Below are positions 31,545 to 40,632 of a stretch of 40,657 nucleotides of DNA, in pieces. Position 1 is the stretch's first letter. Each line of letters opens with the position of its first letter. The translations under genes were made by a program, and so were the position numbers. Source of the DNA: Pelagibacterales bacterium SAG-MED37 (GTDB lineage: Bacteria > Pseudomonadota > Alphaproteobacteria > Pelagibacterales > Pelagibacteraceae); the NCBI GenBank assembly GCA_014653605.1, contig JACWEG010000007.1:1-40657 (forward strand), given 5' to 3'. Under the pieces are notes generated by a model. The model was not told the origin of the DNA and did no database searches. It was given only the letters and a program-made list of their open reading frames with translations.

Positions 31545-32720
31545 ATGACAAAATCTTTTAAGACTTTTTTAAAACATACCGCAAAAGACTTTCATAATCA
31601 GTCAGTAAATCCACCTGTTGTCAGAGCTTCAACAATTATATTTAAATCAATGCGAGATATACGAAAGACGCAAGTAAAAGCCATAAAAAATCCCACAGGA
31701 GGTCATTATGACTATGGAAGACAAGGAACTTCTACAACTTATATATTACAAAAGATATTAACTAAACTTGAAGAAAGTTATCATGTTTTTACAACACCAA
31801 CAGGATTTGGATCAGTTTTTTTGTCAATATTTAGTATTGTAAGGCCAGGTGATGAAATAATTGTAGCTGACCCAGTTTATAGTCCTACAAGAATTTTAAC
31901 TGAAGATTTTCTTAAAGAATTTAAGATCAAAACAATATTTTATGATCCTGCTAATTTAAAAACGCTTGAAAATAATATCTCAAAAAAAACAAAACTAATT
32001 TTTGTTGAAAATCCTGGCAGTAATTCTTTTGAATTTCAGGATTTGGGAAAAATAATTTCTATTGCCAAAAAAAATAAAATTATTACTGCTATAGACAATA
32101 CTTGGGCGACACCATACTATTTTAAGCCAATTAAATTTGGTTTTGATATGTCTATTGTATCGGCTACAAAATATTATTCTGGTCATTCAGATGTAATGGG
32201 AGGCAGTCTTGCAGTAAATAAAAAAGTTTTTAACAAAGTAAAAGCAGCTGAGAAGATTACAGGTCTCAGATTAGGACCAGATGACGCTTATTTAATTACC
32301 AGGGGTTTAAGAACATTAGATGTTAGATTAGACAGACATAGAGAAAATGCAAAAAAAATTGCTGAATTTTTGTCTAAAAACAAAAAAATCAAACTTCTTT
32401 ATCCATATAAAAAAAACTCACACAACTTCAGAATGTGGAAAAAATATTATTCTGGTGCCTCAGGTTTAATGGGATTAAAAATAAAAGCTAAGAAAATTAA
32501 TTCAGTGAGAAAATTTGTGAATTCTCTTAAGCTTTTTGGATATGGCTATAGCTGGGGTGGTTTTGAAAGTTTGGTTTTACATCAAGAGTTTAGAGAAACT
32601 GGAAATAGAAAATTTATGAGCTTATCAAAAGACGAACATCTTGTTAGGTTACACATTGGTCTTGAAGATCCTAGCGACCTTATCGCTGATATTAAGCAAG
32701 CTCTTAAACATTTAAAATAA
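31545..32720 (+). CDS. Cys/Met metabolism PLP-dependent enzyme, cystathionine beta-lyase-like
   Basis: This 391-aa fold-type I PLP enzyme starts MTKSFKTFLKHTAKDFHNQSVNPPVVRAST. ATG 31545 was chosen; an in-frame TTG at 31503 would add 14 unlikely residues. Visible are HYDYGRQGTSTTYILQKILTKLE, TAIDNTWATPY with the PLP-binding Asp, and SATKYYSGHSD with the Schiff-base Lys. The end, SLSKDEHLVRLHIGLEDPSDLIADI, is typical of the family. MetC-type enzymes split cystathionine to homocysteine, ammonia and pyruvate; gamma-synthases and lyases are close relatives. An MFS transporter follows after 3 bp. Confidence 0.9.
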   Translation: MTKSFKTFLKHTAKDFHNQSVNPPVVRASTIIFKSMRDIRKTQVKAIKNPTGGHYDYGRQGTSTTYILQKILTKLEESYHVFTTPTGFGSVFLSIFSIVRPGDEIIVADPVYSPTRILTEDFLKEFKIKTIFYDPANLKTLENNISKKTKLIFVENPGSNSFEFQDLGKIISIAKKNKIITAIDNTWATPYYFKPIKFGFDMSIVSATKYYSGHSDVMGGSLAVNKKVFNKVKAAEKITGLRLGPDDAYLITRGLRTLDVRLDRHRENAKKIAEFLSKNKKIKLLYPYKKNSHNFRMWKKYYSGASGLMGLKIKAKKINSVRKFVNSLKLFGYGYSWGGFESLVLHQEFRETGNRKFMSLSKDEHLVRLHIGLEDPSDLIADIKQALKHLK

Positions 32721-32723
32721 AAC

Positions 32724-33944
32724 ATGTCTTCTGAAAAATTTATAAGAAATAAAACCGCTTTAATTACCTTGATTGCTGCTAGCTTAGTGGTCTTGATTTC
32801 ATTGGGTGTTAGACAAACTTTTGGAATGTTTTTTATGGACTTTAAAGATGATTTAGGAATTTCCTTAACCCAATCAGGACTATCAATTGGAATCCAAATG
32901 TTAATGTGGGGATTAACTGGACCTATATTTGGTGCAATAGCTGATAAGTATGGTGGATATAAAGCGATTGCATTAGCATTTCTTTTTTTTATAGCAGGTG
33001 TTTATTTTTTATATGCAGGGCCTAATACTGGAATTTTTTTTCAAATAGATATGGGAGTTTTAATAGGAATTGGTTTAGGGGGAACAGCGATCAGTATTCC
33101 AATGTCGATAGTTGGAAAACATTTTCCACTATCAAATAGAACAATTGCAATGAGTATAGTTACAGCAGTTGGATCTTTTGGATACTTTTTATCTCCAATA
33201 TTAACTCAATATTCTTTAACAGAAAACGGTTGGGAGATAACATTATTATCATTTTTAGTAGCTTTAGTTATTGGATTAGGTATTTCATTTTTTGTTAGAT
33301 CACCCTCATTAGAACAAACTATTGAAAAACCAAATACTCAAAGTTTGTCTGATGCTATTAAGGAGGCGTTTGGAACAAAAAGTTATATTTTGTTAGTTTC
33401 TGGTTTTTTTGTATGTGGTTTTCATATAACTCTAGTAGGCACACATGTTCCAACCTACGTAATAGATCGTGGATTAGAAAGCTGGACTGCAGCAGCAATT
33501 TTATCTTTAATTGGATTATTCAATATTTTTGGTTCACTTTGTAGTGGTTATCTATCAACAAAAATGAGTAAGAAGATAATATTAAGTACAATCTATAGCC
33601 TTAGAGGAATATCAATTATTTTATTCATATTTTTACCAGCTAGTAATATCAATTCTTTTATATTTGGAGCAAGTTTTGGTTTCTTATGGCTATCAACTGT
33701 ACCTGCAACAAGTGGAATAGTTGCACATATGTTTGGTACAAAATACTTAGGACTTTTATATGGTATCGTATTTTTAAGTCACCAAATCGGCTCATTTTTT
33801 GGAGCATATCTTGGAGGTTTATTCCACGATCTTTATGGGTCATATGATTACGCGTGGTATTTAGCAATTGCTTTATCTGTCTTTGCAGCAATAATTCATC
33901 TACCAATAAAAGAACAACCAGTTTTGAGATTAAAAAAAGAATAA
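32724..33944 (+). CDS. Major facilitator superfamily transporter (OxlT-like)
   Basis: This 406-aa protein has twelve membrane helices. The helix 2-3 loop shows the MFS signature region GAIADKYGGYKAIAL (about 71-85), and helix 4-5 shows GIGLGGTAISIPMSIVGKHFPLSNRTIAMSI. The overall pattern resembles oxalate/formate antiporter (OxlT) and monocarboxylate carriers. It lies between the PLP enzyme and pabB with gaps of 3 and 1 bp, so it is in an operon but has no clear link to folate genes. The substrate is likely an organic acid but is not determinable here. Confidence 0.92.
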   Translation: MSSEKFIRNKTALITLIAASLVVLISLGVRQTFGMFFMDFKDDLGISLTQSGLSIGIQMLMWGLTGPIFGAIADKYGGYKAIALAFLFFIAGVYFLYAGPNTGIFFQIDMGVLIGIGLGGTAISIPMSIVGKHFPLSNRTIAMSIVTAVGSFGYFLSPILTQYSLTENGWEITLLSFLVALVIGLGISFFVRSPSLEQTIEKPNTQSLSDAIKEAFGTKSYILLVSGFFVCGFHITLVGTHVPTYVIDRGLESWTAAAILSLIGLFNIFGSLCSGYLSTKMSKKIILSTIYSLRGISIILFIFLPASNINSFIFGASFGFLWLSTVPATSGIVAHMFGTKYLGLLYGIVFLSHQIGSFFGAYLGGLFHDLYGSYDYAWYLAIALSVFAAIIHLPIKEQPVLRLKKE

Positions 33945-33945
33945 A

Positions 33946-35106
33946 TTGAGTAAAGAAAATCAACTTAAAGAGATCCATGCATCAGGCAAATCTTACGCCA
34001 TATATAAATCAATAAATGGGTTTGATTTATATACAGACTTTTCAAAAAAAATTACTTTAAATAACAAAAATGTTTCTGGTTTTTTAAATAAGAAAAGAAT
34101 TAGTAAAAAACCTCAAGACACAGATTTATTTATTGGTTTTTTTGGATATGAATTATTAAATAATTTAATTGGAATTAAAGTTCCAAAACAAAAAAGTATG
34201 AATTTTCCAAAAGGAATATTCTATAAACCAGAAAAAAAAATTAGCTATTCTAATAATCTAGTTAATTATAAGATTGATAAAATCAGACTAAAAAAAAAAT
34301 TTAAAATTAACATTAATAGAAAATCCTACACAAAAATTTTTGATAAATTTAAGAAAAAAATCAAAAGTGGTGAAACTTATCAAATTAAGATCTGCACAAA
34401 ATATAAACTCAAATCTGCAATAGACCCATTAGATTTTTTTTGTAGACTTTCAAAAACAAATTTAGCTCCTGAAGCTTTTATGATCAGAGATAAAGATTAT
34501 TCTATTATTAGTTGTTCACCTGAAAATTTGATTACCAAAAAAGGTTATTTAATCACTACTAAGCCTATAGCTGGTACAGTAAGAAAAAATAAAAGAATGA
34601 ATAAAACTAAAGCTTTAAGTTATTTTAGAAATAATCTTAAGGAAACCAAAGAACATAATATGATTGTAGACATGGAAAGAAGTGATATGTCGCGCGTATG
34701 TAAAGTTGGTACAGTAAAGTTATCTAAAGAAAAAGTTGTCGAAGAATATAAAGATCTTTTTCATTATGTAAGCTTAATCAAAGGTAAAATTAAAAAGAAT
34801 ATTAAAAATATAGATATAATTAAAGCAATGATGCCAGGGGGATCAGTAATTGGCTGCCCAAAGATTAGCACTCTTAATCTTCTCAATAATCAAGAAAAAG
34901 AAAATAGAAACATTTATACTGGAAGTTTTGGCTATCTAAAGTTTAATGGAGATATGAAATTTAATATTATTATTAGATCAATTCTAAACTATAAAAATAT
35001 TTCTGAAATCTCTGTAGCTTCGGGTGTTGTTGTTGATAGTAATGCAAAGCATGAATTTAGTGAAAATTTTATTAAAGCAAAAGCATTAATCGATCTATTT
35101 AAATGA
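33946..35106 (+). CDS. pabB: Aminodeoxychorismate synthase component I (PabB)
   Basis: This 386-aa chorismate-binding enzyme starts with TTG one base after the MFS stop. The C-terminal catalytic core includes YQIKICTKYKLKS, SCSPENLITKKG (about 188-199), TKPIAGTVRKNKRMNKTKA, DMERSDMSRVCKVGTV and MMPGGSVIGCPKISTLNLL, then YTGSFGYLKFNGDMKFNIIIRS. It turns chorismate plus ammonia into 4-amino-4-deoxychorismate. PabB and TrpE are hard to separate by motif, but the following pabA-like and pabC-like genes favour the folate branch. It overlaps pabA by 4 bp (ATGA). Confidence 0.9.
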   Translation: MSKENQLKEIHASGKSYAIYKSINGFDLYTDFSKKITLNNKNVSGFLNKKRISKKPQDTDLFIGFFGYELLNNLIGIKVPKQKSMNFPKGIFYKPEKKISYSNNLVNYKIDKIRLKKKFKININRKSYTKIFDKFKKKIKSGETYQIKICTKYKLKSAIDPLDFFCRLSKTNLAPEAFMIRDKDYSIISCSPENLITKKGYLITTKPIAGTVRKNKRMNKTKALSYFRNNLKETKEHNMIVDMERSDMSRVCKVGTVKLSKEKVVEEYKDLFHYVSLIKGKIKKNIKNIDIIKAMMPGGSVIGCPKISTLNLLNNQEKENRNIYTGSFGYLKFNGDMKFNIIIRSILNYKNISEISVASGVVVDSNAKHEFSENFIKAKALIDLFK

Positions 35107-35660
35107 TTTATGTAATAGACCACAAAGACTCTTTTACACATAATGTTGTTCATCAACTTTCATTATTTGATGAAGTTGAATGTGATAACTACAACAATGT
35201 TGATAGAATAAAACTTAATAAAGCAAAAGTAATTGTTTTTTCACCAGGTCCCGGAAATCCTAAAAATTATCCATTAACCTCTAAGATCTATAATCAATTT
35301 AAGGGAAAAAAGAAAATAATTGGTATTTGTTTGGGATTCCAACAGATATTATTTTGTGAAGGTGCCCGAATTGTCGAACAAAATAAAATTTATCATGGGT
35401 ATCAATCCAATATTAAGGTTAATAGTAAAAATTCATTATTTAAAAAAAATCAAATATTTAAAGTTGGTCGTTATCATTCTTTAAAATTAAAAGAACCTTT
35501 TAAAATTAAAGATTTTGAGATAACTATGAGATGCTTAGAATCAAAAGTAGCAATGGCATTTGAAAATAACAAAGATAAAATTTATGGATTTCAATTTCAC
35601 CCAGAATCTTTTTTAACTATCAATGGTAACTTTCTTATTAAAAAAATCTTATCGTCTTAA
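35103..35660 (+). CDS. pabA: Aminodeoxychorismate synthase glutamine amidotransferase (PabA)
   Basis: This 185-aa class I glutamine amidotransferase has the oxyanion loop FSPGPGNPKN (46-55), nucleophile Cys76 in GICLGFQQ, and His166-x-Glu168 (FQFHPESF) completing the triad. It supplies ammonia to PabB. The length matches free-standing PabA/TrpG. It sits between pabB (ATGA overlap) and pabC (38-bp overlap), so the three are made from one message. Confidence 0.92.
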   Translation: MIYVIDHKDSFTHNVVHQLSLFDEVECDNYNNVDRIKLNKAKVIVFSPGPGNPKNYPLTSKIYNQFKGKKKIIGICLGFQQILFCEGARIVEQNKIYHGYQSNIKVNSKNSLFKKNQIFKVGRYHSLKLKEPFKIKDFEITMRCLESKVAMAFENNKDKIYGFQFHPESFLTINGNFLIKKILSS

Positions 35661-36399
35661 AGATCTACAAGAAATAGATTTTAAAGATTTATGGGGTGAT
35701 CATGGAATTTTTACAACTATGTGGATTTTTGGTAATCCGCCTAAGATTTTATTTTTTAAAAATCATTTATCCAATCTTCTAAAATCTTTAAAAAAGTATA
35801 AAATAAATAAAAGATTTATTAAGAGCAATATTCTTCAAATATTAAACAAAAATCTATCAAAAAAAAAAAATTATAATCACCTGCTTAGAATTGCTCTTAA
35901 CAAAAATACTATATCAATATCTTTAAGAAAACGTTTAACTCCAAAATTAAATTTTAATTTAAAACTTGTAAATCTTAAAAGAGAAAGACCTCAATTTAAA
36001 AACTTAAAATACAAAAAAATATTATCTCATTTATCTAAAATGGATAATACTAAATCTGATATTGGTCTTGTTTTTAATAAGAAACTTTTTGAAACAGGTA
36101 CCTCTAATCTTTTGTTTGTTAGGAATGATAAAATTTTTACACCAAAAAAAGATTATTATGAGGGGATCACATATAAATATTTTAAATCCAAGGTAAAAAA
36201 AATTTACAAAAAAGAAATTTTTGTTAAAGAATTGAAGAAATTTGATGAAATATTATTAATTGGTTCTGGCAAAGGTGTAACTTCAGTCAAAACAATTAGA
36301 CAAATTGGTTGGAAAAGAAAAAATTTAAAACATTACAATATATTTTTAAGATATTACCGTTTAGCTATTAGAAATTCTAATTTGTATAGGTTTAATTAA
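35623..36399 (+). CDS. pabC: Aminodeoxychorismate lyase-like class IV aminotransferase (PabC)
   Basis: This 258-aa fold-type IV PLP protein resembles PabC, which eliminates pyruvate from aminodeoxychorismate to give 4-aminobenzoate. Seen are WGDHGIFTTMWIFGNPP (about 24-40; usual form is GDGxFET), HLLRIALNK, LSHLSKMDNTKSDIGLVFNKKLFETGTSNLLFV (PLP Lys and the E-x-x-x-SN motif) and GKGVTSVKTI. Its start at ATG 35623 lies inside pabA (38-bp overlap); a later start would still keep the domain. Divergence is high, and the call leans on position. Confidence 0.82.
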   Translation: MVTFLLKKSYRLKDLQEIDFKDLWGDHGIFTTMWIFGNPPKILFFKNHLSNLLKSLKKYKINKRFIKSNILQILNKNLSKKKNYNHLLRIALNKNTISISLRKRLTPKLNFNLKLVNLKRERPQFKNLKYKKILSHLSKMDNTKSDIGLVFNKKLFETGTSNLLFVRNDKIFTPKKDYYEGITYKYFKSKVKKIYKKEIFVKELKKFDEILLIGSGKGVTSVKTIRQIGWKRKNLKHYNIFLRYYRLAIRNSNLYRFN

Positions 36400-36797
36400 T
36401 GAAAGATCCAAATAACCCATGCTTATTCTGTAATACTAAAGAGAGTGGTTTTACTAATCAGAATGAATTAGCGTATGCAAGTTATGATACCTATCCTGTT
36501 TCTAAATATCATTGTCTAATAATACCCAAAAGACATATAAAAGATTTTTTTGAATTAACCGATGAAGAACTAGTGGCTTGTAACGATCTTATTAGGAAAG
36601 TTAAAGATGAAGTAATAAAAAAAGATCCAAATATTGATGGTTTTAATCTTGGAACAAATATAGGTAGGGTTTCAGGTCAATCTATTTTACATTGTCATTT
36701 TCATTTAATTCCCCGAAGATTAGGAGATGTTGAGAATCCTCAAGGCGGTGTAAGATCAGTTATTCCCAATAAGCAACACTATAAAAGAAAAAAATAG
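36399..36797 (+). CDS. HIT family nucleotide hydrolase/transferase
   Basis: This 132-aa histidine-triad protein has an N-terminal Cys pair (PCLFCNTK), a HIT core SKYHCLIIPKRHIKDFFEL and active-site motif HCHFHLIPRR (about 103-112) containing the His-x-His-x-His series. Such enzymes cleave adenosine phosphoramidates, Ap4A or related nucleotides. Its ATG overlaps the pabC stop by 1 base, making it the last gene of the pab operon. The physiological substrate is unknown. Confidence 0.93.
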   Translation: MKDPNNPCLFCNTKESGFTNQNELAYASYDTYPVSKYHCLIIPKRHIKDFFELTDEELVACNDLIRKVKDEVIKKDPNIDGFNLGTNIGRVSGQSILHCHFHLIPRRLGDVENPQGGVRSVIPNKQHYKRKK

Positions 36798-36900
36798 CCT
36801 GTTATTAAAGGTTAATTGCGATGAGTTAGTAATTGAACTATTTTTTTAAATAGATTAGAAACTTTAAAAATTAGTAAAAAAAATCTAACATAAGGCGGAT

Positions 36901-37695
36901 ATGTTTAATACGAACCCATTTTCTGTTTTAGCAGAAATAATCCCCCCTATAGCAATGCAGGGCTTTATAGTTGCAATGATAGTTTTAATAGCTCTTGGCA
37001 CAATTATTCAAATGATCCACCATAAAAATCTTACATATTTTTTCAATAATGCAAAAAAAGCAAAATTATCTGCCACTAAACAATTGGGCTTAGGAGAAAA
37101 AACATCGATTATTGCAAAAACAACAGTTGTTGATATTGGCACAACATCAGAACTTGGTTTTGGTAAAAGAAGGCTAGCACATGTACTTGGAATGTACGGA
37201 ACAATTTTATTTTGGGTTTCATCGGGTATTTTAGTTTTTTGTTATACTGGAGTTGGTAAATCTAATTCAGAAATGTGGTCTATGCTTTGGCACACAGGAG
37301 CAATTTTAACTTGTTTAGGTGGTTATTGGTTTTGGTTTTTTTTAAGAGTTGATGTTTCAGCTGAAGCACATCCGTGGTACAGAATTATTAAAGCTGACTT
37401 GTTTGTATTGGCTTTGCTAGCTTGTGCTACTTTTGGTTTAGCGTGGTCGTACACTCAATTTGGTGGACAAGTAGGTTTGTCATATTTATTTTTTACTTTA
37501 TTTGTAGCAGCCAACTTAATTTTATTTGGTGGAGTATATTGGTCCAAATTTGCTCATATGTTTTATAAACCTGGAGCAGCAATACAAAAAAATTTAGCAG
37601 AAGCTGATGGTTCTAGGGATAATCTTCCACCTCCAGCAGATGCACCTGAGCAATTTGGCCTAGGTATAAAAAGAGAAGAGCCAAAACATTATTAA
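36901..37695 (+). CDS. aprM: Adenylylsulfate reductase membrane anchor AprM
   Basis: This 264-aa membrane protein has about six helices (around 16-37, 91-113, 122-140, 158-176 and 186-206 are clearest) and conserved histidines (HVLGMYG, WHTGAIL, FAHMFYKPG) that could bind heme. It begins the apr cluster, with aprB 31 bp downstream. In bacteria of the sulfur-oxidising type, including SAR11, aprM encodes the membrane anchor that links adenylylsulfate reductase to the quinone pool. RBS AAGGCGG precedes the start. The anchor role is based on position and known gene order. Confidence 0.88.
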   Translation: MFNTNPFSVLAEIIPPIAMQGFIVAMIVLIALGTIIQMIHHKNLTYFFNNAKKAKLSATKQLGLGEKTSIIAKTTVVDIGTTSELGFGKRRLAHVLGMYGTILFWVSSGILVFCYTGVGKSNSEMWSMLWHTGAILTCLGGYWFWFFLRVDVSAEAHPWYRIIKADLFVLALLACATFGLAWSYTQFGGQVGLSYLFFTLFVAANLILFGGVYWSKFAHMFYKPGAAIQKNLAEADGSRDNLPPPADAPEQFGLGIKREEPKHY

Positions 37696-37726
37696 TATGT
37701 TAATAAAAAAAGGAGAAAAATAAATT

Positions 37727-38197
37727 ATGTCAACTTTTGTATATATGACTAGATGTGATGGCTGTGGACATTGCGTAGATATTTGTCCGTCTGATATAAT
37801 GCATATAGATGAAAACATAAGACGAGCAAAAAACATAGAACCAAATTTTTGCTGGGAATGTTATTCTTGTGTAAAGGCTTGTCCTAATCATGCAATTGAT
37901 GTTAGAGGTTATGCTGACTTTGCACCAATGGGTCATAGTGTTAGGGTAAGAAGAGAAGAAGAAAAAGGAACAATTTCTTGGAAAATTAAATTTAGGAATG
38001 GAACAGAAAAGAATTTTGTTTCTCCTATAACTACAAAACCTTGGGGAAAATTTATTCCTAAACTTGCAGAAGGAGATAAACCAAATCAAGGTGAGATAAA
38101 TTCACAAAGACTTTATACAGAACCTGAAGGATTAAATACTAATGGAGAACTACCTTCAGTTCCTAAAGAGTCTTTTAAAAAGGGAGTTTATTATTAA
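37727..38197 (+). CDS. aprB: Adenylylsulfate reductase beta subunit (AprB)
   Basis: This 156-aa ferredoxin-like subunit has two cysteine sets: Cys10, 13, 16, 20 (CDGCGHCVDIC) and Cys42, 45, 48, 52 (CWECYSCVKAC), eight ligands that build two 4Fe-4S clusters. The C-terminal tail (about 95-156) wraps around AprA in known structures. It passes electrons between AprA and the membrane anchor. A strong RBS (AAAGGAG) precedes it, and it ends in TAATG overlap with aprA. Length agrees with other AprB. Confidence 0.95.
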   Translation: MSTFVYMTRCDGCGHCVDICPSDIMHIDENIRRAKNIEPNFCWECYSCVKACPNHAIDVRGYADFAPMGHSVRVRREEEKGTISWKIKFRNGTEKNFVSPITTKPWGKFIPKLAEGDKPNQGEINSQRLYTEPEGLNTNGELPSVPKESFKKGVYY

Positions 38198-40056
38198 TGG
38201 CTAAGCACAAAACACATTTTGAAGAGTGTGATGTATTAGTTGTAGGCGGAGGTATGGCTGGAACAGGTGCTACCTTTGAAGCTAGACATTGGGGAAGAGA
38301 TTTAAAAATTGTTTGTGTTGAAAAAGCTAACATAGATAGAAGTGGAGCAGTAGCTCAAGGCTTGTATGCAATTAATTGTTATATGGGAATGCAGTGGGAT
38401 GAAAATCAACCTGAGGATCATGTAAGATATGCAAGAAATGATCTAATGGGAATGGTTAGAGAAGACTTAGGTTATGATATGGCTCGACACGTAGACTCAA
38501 CAGTTCATATGTTTGATGAGTGGGGTTTGCCCATGATGAAAAATGAAAAAACTGGAAGATATTTAAGAGAAGGTAAATGGCAAATAATGATCCACGGTGA
38601 GAGTTATAAACCAATTGTTGCTGAAGCAGCTAAAAAATCTGCAGACAAAATTTATAATAGAATAATGATTACTCATTTATTAATGGATGAGGCTCAAGAA
38701 AATAGAATTGGTGGTGCTGTTGGTTTTAATATGAGAACTGGAGATTTTCATGTGTTTAGAGCTAAAGCTGTAATTGTTGCAGCAGGTGGTGCTTCACATA
38801 TATTTAAGCCTAGAGCAGTTGGTGAGGGAATGGGAAGAACTTGGTATGCTCCTTGGAGTAATGGCTCTGCTTATGCATTACCTATTGCTGCTGGAGCAAA
38901 AATGACTCAAATGGAAAATAGAATTGTTTTATGTAGATTTAAAGATGGTTACGGTCCTGTAGGAGCATATTTTTTACATTTAAAAACTTATACACAGAAT
39001 GCAAATGGTGAGAACTATGAAAAAAAATGGTATGATCAAACTAAAGAGTTAGTTGGAGAATATATTGACCATCACCCAACTCCTACTTGTTTAAGAAACC
39101 ATGCATTCATTCAAGAAACCATGGCTGGTGGTGGACCAATTCAAATGGTTACAACCGAAGCTTTTCAAGATCCACATTTAGAAACAGTAGGTTGGGAAAA
39201 CTTTTTAGGTATGACAGTTGGTCAAGCAGTTGTTTGGGCATCCCAAAATATTGATCCAAAATATACCAATCCAGAGCTAACAACATCAGAACCTTACGTT
39301 ATGGGTTCTCATGCGACATGTTCAGGTGCATGGGTAAGTGGACCAGAAGACTTATCTCCACCAGAATATTTCTGGGGTTATAACAGAATGTTAACTATTG
39401 ATGGATTGTTTGGTGCAGGAGACACAGTTGGTGGAAGTGCACACAAATTTTCATCAGGTTCATTTACAGAGGGTAGATTAGCTGCAAAAGCAGCCGTTAA
39501 GTATATAGAGGATAAAAAAGCTGATGGAATTTCAGTTTCTGATAAGCAATGTGAAGATTTTAAGACTAAGGTTTATAAACCTTTAGAAACCTACACAGTT
39601 GCTCAAAATGAAATTACTGGTGGAACTGTTTCTCCTAGTTATATATCACCAATACAAGGTCTTCAAAGACTTCAAAGAATTATGGATGAATATGTAGGAG
39701 GAATTGCAACAAATTATATGACTAATGATAATATGCTTAAAAGAGGATTGGAATTATTAGCTTGGTTAGAGGAAGACTTAGAAAAAGTGGGTGCAGAAGA
39801 CTATCATCAGTTAATGAGAGCCTGGGAGCTCAAACATAGAGCTTTAACTTCGCAATGTGTAACAGAACACACTTTATTTAGAGAAGAAACACGTTGGCCA
39901 GGGTATTATTACAGAGGTGATCATATGAAATTAGATGATGATAACTGGCATTGTTTAACTGTTTCAAGAAGAGATCCAAAAACTGGTAAATTTTCAATGG
40001 AAAAGGTACCTGTTTATCACATTGTAGATGAGAATGAGAAGAAGAAAGCCTCTTAA
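38197..40056 (+). CDS. aprA: Adenylylsulfate reductase alpha subunit (AprA)
   Basis: This 619-aa flavoprotein of the fumarate reductase/succinate dehydrogenase fold has the FAD motif DVLVVGGGMAGTG (12-24), EKANIDRSGAVAQGLYAIN, AVIVAAGGASHIF and HKFSSGSFTEGRLAAKA near the second FAD-binding part. It interconverts adenosine phosphosulfate and sulfite plus AMP. SAR11 keeps aprBA without dissimilatory sulfite reductase, and the enzyme is thought to oxidise sulfite formed from organosulfur compounds; the direction cannot be proved here. It starts with TAATG overlap to aprB. Confidence 0.96.
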   Translation: MAKHKTHFEECDVLVVGGGMAGTGATFEARHWGRDLKIVCVEKANIDRSGAVAQGLYAINCYMGMQWDENQPEDHVRYARNDLMGMVREDLGYDMARHVDSTVHMFDEWGLPMMKNEKTGRYLREGKWQIMIHGESYKPIVAEAAKKSADKIYNRIMITHLLMDEAQENRIGGAVGFNMRTGDFHVFRAKAVIVAAGGASHIFKPRAVGEGMGRTWYAPWSNGSAYALPIAAGAKMTQMENRIVLCRFKDGYGPVGAYFLHLKTYTQNANGENYEKKWYDQTKELVGEYIDHHPTPTCLRNHAFIQETMAGGGPIQMVTTEAFQDPHLETVGWENFLGMTVGQAVVWASQNIDPKYTNPELTTSEPYVMGSHATCSGAWVSGPEDLSPPEYFWGYNRMLTIDGLFGAGDTVGGSAHKFSSGSFTEGRLAAKAAVKYIEDKKADGISVSDKQCEDFKTKVYKPLETYTVAQNEITGGTVSPSYISPIQGLQRLQRIMDEYVGGIATNYMTNDNMLKRGLELLAWLEEDLEKVGAEDYHQLMRAWELKHRALTSQCVTEHTLFREETRWPGYYYRGDHMKLDDDNWHCLTVSRRDPKTGKFSMEKVPVYHIVDENEKKKAS

Positions 40057-40079
40057 AAAAATATCAATAAGTAAAATCT

Positions 40080-40430
40080 ATGGACCTTTTAGCAAAAACT
40101 GATGAGGAAATTTTTCAAATAGGTAAACCATTTTGGGAAAATTTAGTAAGATCCTCAAATCTTAAGGATTATGGAGGCTTTACTAAAGATTTTTCAACTC
40201 AAATGTTGTTTGGAGCTAATGAAGTAGAGCTTGGAAAACAGTGGGCAAATAACGAACTTATCACAAATTTGAACGAAACTTATGAGCCTTTTGGCACTTT
40301 AAGAAGGGGTGATCATATTACAGTCCTTATTAAGCAAACAAATAACAAAATTCCTGGAGAGTTCTTAGGAAGATTGGTGCTTGGAGTTGAGGGTGATGAC
40401 GTAAAGGTTTTTGGGGCAACAATTTACTAA
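40080..40430 (+). CDS. Conserved-looking hypothetical protein following aprA (116 aa)
   Basis: I do not recognise this soluble 116-aa protein. It starts 23 bp after aprA and reads MDLLAKTDEEIFQIGKPFWE at the start. The second half looks beta-rich (TLRRGDHITVLIKQ, GEFLGRLVLGVEGDDVKVFG). No cysteine, signal peptide or membrane helix is present. Its place as the fourth gene of the apr operon suggests a role with sulfite/APS metabolism, such as an accessory protein; this is only a positional inference. Confidence 0.75.
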   Translation: MDLLAKTDEEIFQIGKPFWENLVRSSNLKDYGGFTKDFSTQMLFGANEVELGKQWANNELITNLNETYEPFGTLRRGDHITVLIKQTNNKIPGEFLGRLVLGVEGDDVKVFGATIY

Positions 40431-40460
40431 TAAAAAATCTTACAAAAATTCAATTATAAT

Positions 40461-40488
40461 TTGACAATTTTCATACTGGGTGTATTCA
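40461..40488 (+). promoter_or_regulatory. Possible promoter for the 44-aa ORF
   Basis: TTGACA (40461-40466) is a perfect -35 box. After 16 bp comes TATTCA (40483-40488), a weak -10 box preceded by TG. Transcription would begin only a few bases before the ATG at 40498, overlapping the AGGAAG ribosome site. Only the -35 element is convincing. Confidence 0.3.
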
Positions 40489-40497
40489 GGAAGTTAG

Positions 40498-40632
40498 ATG
40501 CAACTTCCAAATATAAAAATCCCTCAAAAAATTATAAACAAAAAAACAACTTTTATTAAAACTGGGATTTTATCAGCTATAGCAGCTTGTTGGGGTGTAA
40601 TCTTAGTCGGAACTTTTATAACTTTTAAATAA
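40498..40632 (+). CDS. Small single-span membrane protein (44 aa)
   Basis: A 44-codon frame starts with ATG 40498, preceded by AGGAAG as a suitable RBS, and ends at TAA 40630-40632. A basic N-terminus (PNIKIPQKIINKKTTFIK) is followed by one membrane helix (about 22-42, TGILSAIAACWGVILVGTFI). It follows the apr cluster by 67 bp. No family is recognised. The topology resembles small subunits of membrane complexes, but nothing links it to AprM except position. Confidence 0.55.
   Translation: MQLPNIKIPQKIINKKTTFIKTGILSAIAACWGVILVGTFITFK

Noticed and set aside
33658-33978. Minus-strand frame opposite the MFS transporter and pabB start (106 aa)
   Set aside because: It is the complement of a clear transporter sequence, without RBS or recognisable motif.
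36838-36853. CTATTT-TTTT-AAATAG hairpin before aprM as a terminator of the pab operon
   Set aside because: The stem is six A/T-dominated pairs with almost no GC and no T-run after it, so it is expected by chance in this composition.
37730-38089. Minus-strand frame opposite aprB (119 aa)
   Set aside because: AprB with its eight cluster cysteines is certain; the opposite frame has random-looking Phe/Ser/Cys content.
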